A stretch of DNA of 64,000 bases from Hypericum androsaemum (Eukaryota; Streptophyta; Magnoliopsida; Malpighiales; Hypericaceae): assembly GCA_963995505.1 (NCBI GenBank), contig OZ023197.1, positions 1,967,001-2,031,000 of the forward strand, given 5' to 3'. Of this stretch, positions 9,681-23,198 are shown piece after piece. The notes under the pieces are model-generated. The model ran no database searches. It saw only the letters and a program-made list of their open reading frames with translations, and was not told where the DNA came from. A program made the position numbers and the translations under genes. Numbering within the stretch: the first letter of the stretch is position 1; every line of letters begins with the position of its first letter.

Positions 9681-12600
9681 CAACTCACGCTGTTTAGAAA
9701 CTGAAGGGTCCATGTATTTATCTCAAAAAGAAATAATTGTTTCTGGTATTGCCGTCGTTTTAAACAATTTAAAATGCAGTATCGAGGTCATTGATCATTC
9801 GAGGGCTTTTAACCAACTTCCTTGTCAGATTTGGTCATTCTGTTGGTAAATATTGGTCCGGTTACTATTATATAGGCCAGTATTTAACACTAATACCAAC
9901 TACCAAGTAATTAAATTCGAACAACGTCCTATAGTTAGTCAAGAGTTGCACCTTCATCTGTAGTCCAAGGCAGTAGAGACTGTTGGTGAAATGGGCCTAT
10001 CTAATGTTCTTTCCCCAAATTATGGCCTGCACCAAAGTGTGTCCGATGAGAACTATGGGCCTTTATATCCACTGTCCTGCCGGATAAGGCCCAGTAAACA
10101 CATTTCAAGTTGTGCATGGGGACATTTTCTTTGATACTTTCTCTCAGCCATCAACTTTCTAAATATTAGTATATTGTTTAATTTAGGTTAAGTTGAGTAA
10201 GACTAGAAAAATGGTAAAACTTAAACAACAAATATTAAATATCGATATATTTTCAAAAGTACGAACTCGAAATCTCTGATTAAATTCAAACTCATCTTAG
10301 TGACGCGACACTGCAGACGCACTATCTACGCGTGTCAGGCATGCTACGAAGTACGAACACAAATTGTATTAGTTTACGGAGCCTTTATAAGACGGTAACA
10401 TCATAACGGTGGCAGGCGTCCTCAAACCATATAAATATTCCGTTAATTATTAGAAATGACTTTGAATTAAATAGAGTAATCCGAAACGCAGGAGCTACTC
10501 TTCATCTGAAATTCTTCAATATTTAAATTAAAATATTTTTTTATATAGAATATAAATTAATTAATTTATATGGGTGACAACCAAATCCAGTATTAATAGA
10601 GATAAAATCTATGTTTAATTAGGCACCTTAGAAACCAATCGATGATTATTGACGTATTGTGGTCTCATAATAAGAGCTAGTCGGGTTTGGATTCAGTGGG
10701 GACAAAAGTTGTCCTCACTGAAATAGATCAAGTCATTATACTTATAGACACGATTTTTAATGACTGTCAGATTTGTAAATACGATTTTTAATGAAATCTG
10801 ATAGTCTAAACGAAATTCTTTCAGTGGAGACGACTTTTATGTTAGTTCCTACTCAATCCAAAACCGAGCTAGCTAGTCGCTCTCCCATAAACTAACTGGC
10901 TAACTCCGTGATTAGAGTAGATATGATTAGATTAAAAAAATAACCATGTTTCTGTACGTATTATGTTTACTTGTCTGGACATTGGCATACGTGAATGCCA
11001 TTATTCTGTCCTTAATTCCATTAAAAAATTAATATCTCGGGAATACCTAACCATAATCACAATCGAGTGGCTACGTGGAGCACTAATTAAGCCAAGCGGA
11101 GTCTAATCTAACACATAAATATATTATTGTTTCTTGTGCACAACTTTATCCGTTCAATTCGGTAACTCACGAGTTGGTCACTTTGCCCCCCATAAGTAGT
11201 GGTGTATTACTTCGAAATATTGCAACCTTGCTAATCGTAAGTAAGGTGAATTTAATTATTAGTGTGAAAAATTTACGAATTATTATAAAAATATATTAGA
11301 TTGAATATAAAAATTCTGATACTGAAATTTTGGGTTAGATTTTATTTGAAAAGATATATTGAGATTATCACATAAAATTATAATATTTTTTAACTTTCTA
11401 TAACTTCATTAGCGTTTTCCTTCGTAACAAAAAAAAGCAAGGAAAATTACAGAATCTTTAAAGGCTAATTTTTAAATTTACTAAAAATCACAAAAAATAA
11501 AATCAAACCACATTACGTAACTGTTAATTACAACCTTAGAAGTCACTATATATTAGATGTACATTTTTTGGCCTTAAAAAAGGAACGGTGCTTCTAATTC
11601 AAACTAAAAGTAGTTGTCTTTCTTTTAGTAGTCAAAAGGGTTGATGTCGTTGTCTTCACATTCATCGAACTATTTCTTGCCGACTCCAAAAGTTCATGTG
11701 TATATTGATTATATGACTTTTGGTACCTACAATTACCCGCCATAATTGGGATGAATAAACTTTTGTCCGAAAGCATTATATGGAGACATCTAATGAGTCG
11801 ATTAATTTTGACTAAATTAGTAAGATCATTCAAAATTTTCTAACAATTAATTAACACTATGTATTTTTAATAACTTGAATTCAAAATTTCTTAAATTCGA
11901 ACAATTTTAATTTCCGTTAATTTAGGTGTTGGTTGATATCGGGAGAATAAATGACATCCTGTATATCCTCATGGTCAACTATTCTAACGGGGTCCGTCTA
12001 GAACGGTCTCCAAGATTTCAGCCGCTACATTGGTAAGAAAATTTGAAAAATCCGAAGGCAAAGGGGAAAGAACAACCTGAAGCCTAATGGTATCGATCAA
12101 TATTTGGTGTAACTATCAAATCAGTGGAAGAGAATATGACTGTACAGTGTTTATCTACCAAATTCTATTTGGATATTTGGGTGGAGTATAATTATTCATC
12201 TGATTAATTTGGTCAAGGATTGACTAATATGGTTTGGCATCTATAACGTGAAGTAGAACACGACGCCTCAACAAAATTGGGTTTGCGTCAATCATTAAAT
12301 GAGAATTAGATTCTACGCTTTTGCTTTTCTTCAATGAGATAGCGTTATTTTAGATTAAATAGATCTCGAGTTCAAATATTTAAAAATGCAACAATATTAA
12401 ATAATTGTTGAAAAATTTTCTTACCTTGAAAAAACTCATCCGACTCGAATCTAAATTATTGGATACCGAATAGTATATAAAAAAATGCAAAACAAACTGT
12501 TCCATAAAATATTAATAAATTTTGAAGAGAGTGATTTTGTATAGCAGTTTTAGATGAAAGGCTTAGACACTGTAGTAATGTTTTTAATAAGTAGGTAAGT

Positions 12601-13433
12601 TTTGTTGCTTCAAAATACAAACTGCCCAAATATAATTCATCTAGCTAAAATTAGTCTGAATAATCACACGAGTATATAACGAATTCAGACTGATTTAATG
12701 AAGTGAAACATGGTTGTTTATATTTAAACCAACACTTTGAGGCAATTAGTACGCGTATTTTCAACACTTATATACAACTATATCACACTCACAAGTAGAA
12801 GTATCATAATTCTAATATTCCCCCTCAAACAAAATTTATCGTGCCAAAATTTTAAGAACTTTTACATCGTTAATGTGCCAAATTCATCGCCAAAATCTTC
12901 GCCAAGAGGTATGTGGCAACAACAACTTTTACTTCAAATCTAACCCTAAAATCTTAAGGTAATGATTACGTAAATTTTTAACACTTATAAACAAATGCAA
13001 CACACTAGCAATTATATATATGTTAGGTTAATATAAATAAAAAAAATTGCGAGATCAAGGTCCTTCTTCTGGCACTTAGTAATATAAATAAAATTTAACT
13101 TTTCAAAAGAAACTATATATGTATTAATTCCAACAAACATTATTCCAACAAGAAAAATTGAATACCATTTATTTAGAAACCATACGAAAATTTCCTCTTT
13201 TGTGGTGTAAAGTTAAAGCAGTTTCCCTTTGAAAAGTTGCTTATCTAGGGAAGCAACGTCAAAAAGATGTTCGTTGAAATAGTTGAACGTACGCCTTTCT
13301 TCACGATGCATCCATATTTGTCGTGGAGACTAGGACGTAAAAAGGTAATTTCTCTCGAGTTCACAAAAGAAAGACGGTTCAAGCTTTTCTTAAAAAGGGA
13401 TTCTCACGACTCCCGTTCTTGAACAGTTTAACT
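9681..13433. other. Long AT-rich intergenic stretch, no gene recognised
   Basis: Both strands show only short scattered open frames with no family resemblance or splice-consistent exon chain. No RNA gene or long inverted repeat was recognised. Confidence 0.5.
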
Positions 13434-13469
13434 AGATTTGAAGTTACCTTTTCTAGTAACTTCAAATCT
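13434..13469. repeat. Perfect 14-bp-arm inverted repeat
   Basis: The arms agatttgaagttac (13434-13447) and gtaacttcaaatct (13456-13469) are exact reverse complements around an 8-bp loop. There is no downstream T-tract in either direction that would suggest an RNA polymerase III terminator. It may be the tip of a small decayed MITE. Confidence 0.85.
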
Positions 13470-13673
13470 AACCCCGTTATTTTTTTCATGACAGTTGAAC
13501 CGGATTATTTAGATTTTTTATAAATAAAATGTGACCTTTTATTAATAAGAAAAGAAAAATTACAGAATTGAGATGAGAAAGGGGAGAAAAAGAAAAATAA
13601 AAGATTAAAAGTAAAGCCAAGGCCTAAACGGGTAACCAGAGTGGTAAACCAGCTGCCATATCTAGTGACTCAC

Positions 13674-14582
13674 TCAAGAAAAGTCAAGGGTGATACCAAT
13701 TAACCGGGGCGCATCAAAAGTCCATATCATATTCTGACCAACGTAGATCCTCACCGGTGTAGGCCATCCCAATCCTCTTCCTCGCTTGAAAGCCAGTGTT
13801 CTTGGCAGGGGGTAGATCAAAATCTTCCAAGTCTGAATCGACCTCGTTGCCAAATTATTCTTCATCTTCTTAGTAATCGAACCCATGAACGTCAGTGAAT
13901 CTGAAAGTTCATCGTTGTCAGAAAAAGCAACGACCTCATTACTCTCTTAACCCGAGATGGGCATGGGATCTGTAGGAGGTAAAGTGGTGGCGCAACCCAA
14001 AATAGACGTGGACGAGCCCTGTAGAATTGGAGTTCCCTTGTCAAGGAATTCGGACTTGAGACCCTTGTGCTTAAAGCCCTTAGAACTCGAAGATCTGCTA
14101 GGCAAAATCCCTTCCGCAGTGACATAGGCGGCATTCCTAGCTTCAATTTTTGCCAAATTCGAATCTGACAAATGCAATGACAAACTCGAACTCGACTTAG
14201 AACTCTTCTTGCGCGCATTTTTCTTGCTTGAAACTGAACTAACACCCTGTGAACTCGAAGTATCTGAAAAAGGCAAGCTATTGCTTGAAACCGGAGTCAA
14301 AAGTTCCGTAACGATTGGCGGAGTAGTTTGCGGGCTCGTATTAGGCAAGTCCGTTGAAAGATCCTCAATCTGCACTCCATTAGGCATTTGTCCATCCACC
14401 TGCAAGTCAGTTCTCGGACACGGGTAATGCAAAACCTGAAGTGCATGCTCATGTGCAACGCTAACAGTCCCATTCATAGTATTTTCCAAACCTGAATCGT
14501 GAGAAGCAGGAAGCCTCTCACCTGAGAGTTGCTCCTTTACATTACTCAAAGCACCATCAACCTTCTCAGGCTCCAATAACAC
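13674..14582 (-). pseudogene. Decayed retroelement-type ORF (LINE ORF1/gag-like tail), low-complexity Ser-rich
   Basis: A 211-codon minus-strand frame ends at a TAA at 13947-13949. The same frame continues open for another 91 codons to 13674. In the last 200 bases a neighbouring frame has a more protein-like composition (DSDLEDFDLPPAKNTG, then GEDLRWSEYD), so a small indel plus a stop probably broke an originally longer ORF. The visible product is hydrophilic and rich in Ser, Thr and Pro, with a basic KKNARKKSSKSSSS block. No zinc knuckle or reverse transcriptase is seen. This resembles the C-terminal linker of plant LINE ORF1 or gag-like proteins, but the assignment is tentative. The rest of such an element is absent. 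Confidence 0.45.
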
Positions 14583-14933
14583 AAGTTGTTTCCATAAAAA
14601 AATATTATCTATCTATTATCTATCTAGATATTACAATCATGAAACTATATAATATCTATCTAAAAAAATCATGGAACTATATGTTTCCATACAATTAGAA
14701 AATGTTGGTCTGATCTCGCTTCATTTTATAAAAGTTTAATATAGTAGTTGATTGGATTGTTAGTCAATATGGTTAGATCAGAAATGAATTGGATGCTGCT
14801 CCTAATAGGGTAGACAGCACTATGTATCCAGATTAAATCTGGACTGTCTAGATGTCTTCAAAATTTGTGCCTTTTTAATCAAATGGTTAAGAGCTCATGC
14901 ATGTGCTCTCAAATGCATTTTTTGTATGATTTT

Positions 14934-15108
14934 TTTCCTTCTCTTTCCTCCTCTCTCTCGCCTCTTTCTCTTAATGTTCATCTTCTCATCTTCTTCTTCC
15001 TTTTTTTCTCCTCCTCCTCTTCCTTCTCATATTCCTCTTTCTTTTTCCCTCTTTTTGTTCATATTCTTTCTTCTCCTCCTCTTCTTTCTTCCCTGCGACG
15101 AAGATAGT
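14934..15108. repeat. Polypyrimidine (CT-rich) tract
   Basis: About 175 bp are almost pure C/T on the plus strand. Open frames here only reflect the low complexity (Phe/Leu/Ser runs) and should not be read as genes. Confidence 0.9.
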
Positions 15109-15237
15109 TGAGCTGTTGAAAGATCAAGTTTCCGAGAGATGCTGGTAGCGTGAGGGGGTTTCTTCTGGTTCCCAAGTTATGTTGGGTATACCATTATCAC
15201 TTCACATGATATATCATTTTCGCTACACAAAAATATC

Positions 15238-15273
15238 ATTGTCGTGCACATGGTATACCATGTGCACGACAAT
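15238..15273. repeat. Perfect 36-bp palindrome
   Basis: The left half attgtcgtgcacatggta is followed directly by its exact reverse complement taccatgtgcacgacaat, with no loop. It lies between a CT-rich tract on the left and a GA-rich tract on the right. Confidence 0.95.
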
Positions 15274-15288
15274 AGGGAGAGTGTTGTT

Positions 15289-15640
15289 AGGTTAGGAGGA
15301 GGAGGGGGAAGGGGAAGGGAAATCTTAGCCAAATCAAGAGGAAGGAAAATAAGAGAGAGGAAGATAAATCAAGAAATTAATTTTTGCAGAAAGGAGAAGG
15401 AAACGAGGAATAGTGAAATAGAGAGAAGGAGAATGGGAAGGAGAAAAAAGAGGGGAAAAGAAAGAGAAAGAGGAGGAGAAGAAAGCCATGAAGAGGAGGA
15501 GAAAACAAAGGAACATGGGAAAAAAAATAAGAGAAGGAGAAGAATGCAGAAGAAAAAAGAAAGAGGAGGAAAAATTAATTTTTGTAGGAAATTATAAGAA
15601 GAGGACGAGAGAATAGAGAGAGAGTGGAGGAAGGGGAAGA
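15289..15640. repeat. Polypurine (GA-rich) tract
   Basis: About 350 bp are strongly biased to A/G on the plus strand, with degenerate internal repeats. The word 'attaatttttg' recurs in similar context near 15375 and 15572. The apparent Lys/Arg/Glu-rich 117-codon frame is a composition artefact. Confidence 0.85.
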
Positions 15641-18166
15641 TAAATCTTACGCAAATTGTCCGTGTGTATTGTCCAATTTAACAATAATGACACTAAACGC
15701 ACAAATTTTTTGCTTTATCCGAACGGTCTTCATGGACATAATTCGAACCGAAGCTGGGCCCGATTACTAGTAGTCAACGCAATTAGACCAATGGTCAATT
15801 CGGTTGGATTAGTCGTCAATTTTTTTAAAATTGGTTTTAAAATTTTGTGAGATTGTATTAAAATTTTGGTATTAGTAAATGATGAATATAGAGACAAAGT
15901 AAAGAATATTTATATTTATTTGATTTTTCAATACTAATTATAATAAAAAATTATTATTTTAAATAAACAATACGTCTGAGCATGACTCATAGAACAAGGG
16001 TCGGCAAATGTTTAATATATATTGCAAAATTTTCATATTCCATCGGTTAGTTGCCTTACAGCTGCGGAAGTCAACAATTACTCGGTAAAATGTGCGAAAC
16101 AATGTCCTCGTGATGACTTCTCGCATATATTGCCACGGTTTCAGGCATATATCGCCGATAAGGAACTTCTCGCCGTCGATGGGATAAGAGAGGTGAGGTT
16201 GAAGATGATGTAACTATTAATTGGTGGTCTGGGGGAGAGAAGTTGGAAGGTTGGAGATGATGTTAGAAGAAGAGAAAGTGAGGATTTTATTTTGAAAATA
16301 AAAAAAAATTGGTATTATTTTGGTAATTTACTGGATTATACATCATAATCAATTAAACCTACTCGGTTACCACATGTCTCCAACGTAGGCTTAAAAATGG
16401 TAGTATTTCAAGTCCAGTTGGTCGGGCAGCTGTACAAGACTTATCATGATAAAATTTGGTAACCATAAGAATTGCATTACTAATTTTAAACTACACATAT
16501 GTATGCGAAAAATCGGAAATCACATAGTACTAAAATAAAATTTTTTTAATTGCAGCTACTCGCAAGTTCATAAAGCATATCGCAATCAATTTCCTAAGCC
16601 TCCCTCGATCGCTATCTATATGCATTACCCGGATTATAAAATGGCGTTGACAAAAGGAAGTACTACTTAATTTGATAATCATGAAAAACTAAAATTAATT
16701 GTTTAAAATGTATGGCTTGCTGATTGATTACAATTTAAATTATCATATATATGTGGCCATTAGTGTCACCGATATCATCATCAGCTAAGCTTAATCGTCG
16801 ACACTTGCTATATGACAACTATATTAATTGCAATTTTAATTAACATATAATAAGTGGGATGTTATCCATGGGAAGTAAACGACAACAAAGTAAGACCCGC
16901 CAAACTCCTTAAACTCATCTACTTGGACCACATATGACCTGTTTCTGATGAATCTTCCAAAATAGATGATGTATTAATTAATTACGAGTCTACTCATCTA
17001 AATTATACGATTATTTGATAACACCTGTATCCGAACACTCATTTAGTCAACTAATTTAGGTTGAATCAGATAAAATCTTTAAACGATAATAAAACTCTCT
17101 TAATAAATATATAATATTATTGTTTTTCCAATAGCTCAAACTCAAAATCAAGATTAATAATTGTGTTTATACTTTATATCATATTTAAGGAGTGTACGCC
17201 GATTTTGTTGTTTTTAAGCTGTTGATGTTATCCTTAATCACTGGTTGCAATTAAGGTACGACTTGTGTCTTTCACGCTAACTACGAAGATTCGTTCGAAC
17301 TCTTTCTTTAATATTTTCTTCTTCTTTTTTTGTTTTCTTCCTTTTGGATTTCTGTTTCGTTTGTCTTTCGCCATTCAGCTATAAGATATCTACGCCCCTC
17401 AACTTGCATTAGAGCCAAACAAGCATTATACTATTTAATTGTGGCGTTAAAATGTATCTGCAATATAATATTTATATGATGGTAATATGTATATATTACT
17501 GAAAATTAACTTTTTTTGGTGGAAAAATGAAAATTAACATATAAAAAATATTGCAGCGTAGAGCAAAACTGTGGTTTGGAACGAGGGAAGTGTTGCTTTT
17601 ATTTGTCTGTAATGATAATACGAATTCTATTAAAATTTAACAACCAGATTATAATTTGTGTTATAAATATCCACTAATGTCATTGTAATTAAGTGTCTCT
17701 CAAAAAACAAAAAATTTTAAGTTTGACAGTGCCGAAAAACGTAGTCAATTTAACGAGTCAACGAGTTTCATGTGTCTTTTATCCTTATTCTTCTCCATAA
17801 CTGCAGTATAGTTCGTTTATACTCTACAAATATAAAGCTATGCCTATTTCGACATGGAACCAAATAGAGGATACAAGGAAGCTTTCGGTTAACGATTAGC
17901 CGCGTTAATGAGAGCAGCCACTAATCATTGAATTGTCATTACTTTACTGCTTAAAGGGATAAATTGATCCTAAAAGAATACACTTTATCCATAGCTTTTG
18001 GACTTTTGATGTCCATATTCAGATATTCTGGCTCAAGAGTTAAAAGGTTGAGGTTGATCGGAATTCGAGACTTAGACCAAGTAAATCGTAAACATGTCTA
18101 ATTACCTAAGAAAAAGAAAAATACACCATGTAAAATAAAATCAATGGATAGTAATGTTAAAATTCT
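15641..18166. other. Intergenic, AT-rich, no gene recognised
   Basis: No coding, RNA or repeat structure could be supported. It ends at the catac target duplication of the copia element. Confidence 0.5.
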
Positions 18167-18171
18167 CATAC

Positions 18172-18784
18172 TCACGGTTTTGACGCATAATTAACGAGTA
18201 ATTACGTGTTAAACTCGTTTAATTAACAAACTAATTCGTTAATAATAAATCACTTACTTGTTGAAGTAAGAGGTCCACAGGCTCGGGTCCACAACTTCTT
18301 CGTGCTGGTCGAATTACGATCACGTTTGAACGGATTCGTAATCGATTTTCACGAGATTTCCTTTTATTGAAAATCTGATTAAAATTCTGGAACTGATCCG
18401 GAATTTTCCTTTCTTATTGAGTGGTTGTGGGAAAAGTTTCAAATCGGTCCAGCCGGATTCCCCTTTTATAGGGAAATCCGGACAACAAAAATGTGCCACG
18501 TGTCGCGCATGGCTGCCACGTTGCACTTTTAGGCCACACGTACGCCACGTGGCACGTCGGACTGCATGCCCGCCACGTGGCAAGGCTACCCATAGCTTTG
18601 CCACATGGCGCCATGTGGGCGCGCCACGTGGGCTGCCACATGTGACGTCAGCGCCACGTCACGCTGACGTGGCACTTGCGTGGCTTCGGGCTGGTCAACG
18701 CGGGTTGACCGGCCCATCCAACCCAACTTTTTGGGCCTAATGGGTCCGGGCCCAATAATTGCCTATTGGGCCCAAGGTCCAACA
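18172..18784 (-). repeat. 3' LTR of the copia element (613 bp)
   Basis: In the element's direction it runs TGTTGGACC...AACCGTGA. The terminal CA is mutated to GA, whereas the other LTR keeps TG...CA. It carries four CACGTG G-boxes (18497, 18546, 18574, 18625), a tgacgtca motif near 18642, and a TATAAAA on the minus strand at 18464-18470. It is longer than the 5' LTR because of extra CACGTG-containing sequence. Confidence 0.95.
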
Positions 18785-19697
18785 TCTCCCACTCAATTAT
18801 TATTGACCTTGATCAACAGTTATCAGATTTCTTTAAAGGATTTCGTGCGACCAGCACACATCGAGTATGTTAAGCCAAATTCAAGAGCACAGATTCTCAG
18901 GCTACTTGAATAGTAGCATCTCGACAACCTTCTTGTATAATGTATGCTATTACCCCAGGACTCATGTCACATTCCATTGTTCACATCAGTGATTTCAAAC
19001 AATTATATTCGGGTTCACTATTGTACTTTTCAATACAATTGGTGCACCTGAACCACGAAACTCAGAATGTGATGAACATAGTTCCTTCTCCCTTAACAAT
19101 ATTCCTTTCATAATGATACAGCCTGCTTTTCTGGTCAGCCCTGCCAGGTCGAATCGCTATGCCATAACCTTTTCATGAACTTTCCAAGCTAGCAGCACTG
19201 GATCATACTTCCAGAATACGTTTAGGATCTTAAGGGTAGGTTTCGGGAACCATAGTTCTCGAAAATTGGTCTCACACCAGGGATTGTGAAATCACTCAAC
19301 ATTTTCATCCCATCTAGTGGTCGAGTAGCACACATGATACTGATCACGTGTTACGGTGTATATTCCTTTTTAAAGGAACACATGTCATCTTAACTCTAGG
19401 CTAATAGGACAGACAGTATGATAAGTTCCACTTATATCTTATCATATGGATTGTAGAAAATCCAAATGCAGCAACTTATTCCTGCATCCCATAAGAAAAC
19501 TTGCTCTTAAGCAAGACATCATTCCGTCATAGGACATGCACTTATGTATGTCCAATAACTGCCTCATCTCATCTAGGAATCAACTTCTTGACTCCCACTG
19601 AGGTAAACACCCGTGTGAGTGGGCTACTTCTCTGTCCGACATGTTACACGTTTAACTCATATTGCCAAATAAAAATCCTTTATTCCAACTAATTGGA
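18785..19697 (-). other. 3' untranslated part of the copia element with polypurine tract
   Basis: The minus strand reads gagtgggagatg directly before the TGTTGG start of the 3' LTR, the expected polypurine tract. The remaining ~900 bp to the end of RNase H contain no supported gene. Confidence 0.75.
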
Positions 19698-22600
19698 TTA
19701 CAAATGAAACTGCCGTAAACCAAGTGACTTAACATGTTTCTCGAACACTTCTCGAGGTAATGCTTTAGTCATTGGATCTGCGGCCATATCTCGTGTAGAT
19801 ACGTGTTTCATACACAGTTCTTTATATTTTATTAAATTTCTCACAAAGTGAAATTTAATATCTATATGCTTAGCCCTGCTATGGAATCTAGGATCCTTAG
19901 CATATGCTATAGCTGCCTGGTTGTCGCAGAATAGACTCACAGACTCCGTCGAGCTGATCAGGGAGAGATGGCTTAAGAATCTCTTCAACCATACCGCTTC
20001 TTGTGCAGCATGAGCTGAAGCTACATATTCTGCTTCCATTGTTGACAGGGATACACATGTTTGCTTCTTACTGCTCCATGAGACAGCACCCCCGTTCAAC
20101 AAGAAAATGAATCCAGATATAGACTTTTTCTTATCCACATCACCTCCCCAATCAGCATCAGTATAGCCACTCAATATCAGGTCACGGCCTTGATAACACA
20201 AGGAGTATTCTGCAGTAGTATTCAAATATTTCAAAATCCCTTTGACAGCCTTCCAGTGAGCACTGCCTGGATCAGACTGATATCTGCTTACTATCCCAAC
20301 AGCATAGCAAATGTCAGGTCTAGTACACAACATTGCGTACATCAGGCATCCAACTGCATTAGCATAAGGAATCTTCTTCATGTCCTTACGTTGTTTAGCT
20401 GTTTTTGGGCACATGTCCTTACACAAATTATGACCTTTAACCAATGGGATATACTTTGGGTTACTATGATCACAATTGAAACGTTCTACTACTTTGCGAA
20501 TATATGTCTCTTGTGAAAGTGACACTATTCTTTTCGAACGATTTCTCGAAATCTTAACTCCGAGTATGTAATCAGCTTCACCCATGTCTTTCATTTCAAA
20601 GTTGGAAGATAACCAATCTTTGATTTTGACAAGAAATCTCATGTCATTTCCAGCTAAAAGTATGTCATCAACATACAAGGTGATGATAACAAACTTCTTT
20701 CCTGATCGCTTAACATACACACAGTGATCTTTGTCTATCATTATAAAATTATGCTGCATGATCGTATTATGAAAGCGAATATACCACTGTCTAGACGACT
20801 GCTTAAGGCCATAAATTGATCTATTCAATTTGCAAACTTTGTGTTCGCAGCCTTATTGAATGTAGCCCTCAGGCTGAATCATATAGATTTCTTCATCCAG
20901 TTCTCCGTGGAGAAAAGTAGTCTTTACATCCATTTGATGTAATTCTAGATTCATGTTAGCAACCATAGCTAAAATGACCCTAATTGACGTAAATCTAACA
21001 ACAGGTGCAAAAGTCTCCTCATAGTCTATTCCAACCTGTTGTTTAAACTATTGGGCAACCAAATGCGCTTTGTATCTTTCGATACTGCCATCTGCATTGC
21101 GCTTGATTTTGAGAATCTACTTATTCCCAATTGCCCTACGCCCCTTAGGTAGGTCAACCAGATCCCAAACCTGGTTTTTGATCATAGAAGACATTTCTTC
21201 ATCCATTGCATTCATCCATTCATCACGTTTTGGAGATGACAATGCTCCAGATACATTTTTAGGTTTATCTTCATCCTGCAGGATGGCCAGAAGAATTTCA
21301 CTTGGACCACCAAATTTCTTTAGTGATTCCAAGAACGTATTAGCCTCGCCTTCGATGTCAAATCGTCGGCGTGGTATGCTAGTTCTGCTAGACCTACGGT
21401 ATTCTCAGTTTTGATAAACATCTTTCATATATTCATCATATCCAGGAATCGCACTCCCACTGGGTGAAAATACTGTACTCCCACTGGAATAAGGAATTAC
21501 CTCCCTTTCAGGACTCAGATCACGACCTTCCAGATTATTTTGAGTTGAAAAATCTCTATCTTTCTCCTCAATTCTCCCACTCGGAAGAAGTGATCCAGAT
21601 GATTCTGGTTCATTTATCTCATAAAGGGTAAGGTCACTACTAACCTCCCCCAATTTTGGAAATTCATTCTCCAAAAAAGTGACATCGCGTGATTCAAATT
21701 CTGTTACATGTCCATTGTCCAGTTCACCCACGAACACGTACCCTTTAGATACCTCTGGGTATCTTATAAAGATACTTTTTCTACCTCTCGGTCCTAATTT
21801 ACCGAAAGCACTTGAGGTAGAATAGACATAGGACGCACACCCCCATGGCTTAAAATAGGATAAATCAGGCTTCCGATCTGTCCACATTTCGTAAGGAGTG
21901 GCTGTAACAGACTTAGAGGGAACACGGTTTAGAACGTATGCGGCAGTCAGGAGCGCATCTCCATATAATGATATAGGCAAACTTGCCTCTGCCATCATCG
22001 ATCTAACCATATCAAGAAGGGTTCTATTCCTTCTTTCAGCAACTCCGTTTTGCTGTGGTGTATAAGGAATGGACAACTGATGTTCAATTTCTTTTTCAAT
22101 GCATAGAGCTTTAAACTCATCAGAAAGATATTCACGGCCACGATCAGTTCGTAAGGCCTTTATCTTTCTGTCCTTCTGATTCTCAACAAAACTCATGTAT
22201 GTCATAAAGCAGTTTAAGGCTTCAGACTTGTGAAAAATCAGGTATATCAGACCATATCTAGTATAGTCGTCAATAAAGGTGATGAAGTAATATGCTCCAT
22301 GCCTTGCCCTCACGTTCATTGGACCACATATGTCTGAATGGACTAATTGTAGTGGAAATTTGGCTCTAGCCCCAGTACCGAAAGGTTTTCTAGTGCTTTT
22401 CCCTTCTAGACAGGATACGCAACTAGGTAATATAGATTTCTCTATATTGCCCAACAGTCCTGCCTTAGCTAGACGGTTTAAACGATCCTGACCGATATGG
22501 CCAAGTCTAGAATGCCATAGTTTAATATCATCCTCTGATGAGTTTGAACTAGTGACAAAGGAAAAACTTTCACAGGGATCAATATCCAGAATAAAAAAAC

Positions 22601-23198
22601 CTTCCGATATATATCCAAGGCCAAAATAGGCATCATCCAGAAATAATTTAACGGTGTCGTTCTCAAACGACAACCGAAAACCTAAAGATATTAAGGCTGA
22701 AACAGAGATCAGGTTCCTTCGTATGTCTGGAGCAAACAACACGTCATGTAAAAGAAGGGCACGACCACCACGAAGGTGTAATCTACAAGTGCCCAGGCCT
22801 TTCACATCCACGCACGAGTTGTTACCAATAAAAATAGTTTTTGCTCCAGCTGCCAATCGCCTGTACTCAACGAACGAACTACGGTCTCTAGCTATATGGT
22901 CTGTCGCTCCTGAATCAATCACCCACATAGAATGTGACTCAGTTAGAAGGGTACAAGAGGATACATACAATTTACTCACACTTGAGTTTAGATGTACCTG
23001 CTTGGACATTTTGCAATCTTTTGCAAAATGTCCCTTCTGTTGACAGTTAAAACATTTCACTTTTGAAATGTTAAACCGCTTGTCCTTTTTAGCCTTAGAG
23101 CCATCCAACTTGGTTCCATGGTTTTCAGCCTTTGGAGTTTGTTTACACTTACCCTTCCCTTTACCTTTTTCTTTTTTCCACCACTCCCAGTCGAACAA
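19698..23198 (-). pseudogene. Copia pol: zinc knuckle, protease, integrase, RT, RNase H (broken)
   Basis: On the minus strand the frame contains in order a CCHC zinc knuckle (CFNCQQKGHFAKDC), an aspartic protease motif (WVIDSGATDHIA), the integrase HHCC domain (LWHSRLGHIG ... CVSCLEGK) and integrase core, then RT with the YVDD box (FVIITLYVDDILLAGND) and RNase H ending in DMAADPMTKALPREVFEKH. In-frame stops interrupt it at 21405-21407, 21117-21119, 21048-21050 and 20853-20855, the last three in the RT N-terminal region. The frame is otherwise continuous, so decay is by point substitution. It would have acted as a polyprotein in cytoplasmic virus-like particles. Confidence 0.92.

Noticed and set aside
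14865..15597. Ser/Phe-rich and Lys/Arg/Glu-rich frames
   Set aside because: They only reflect the CT- and GA-rich tracts.
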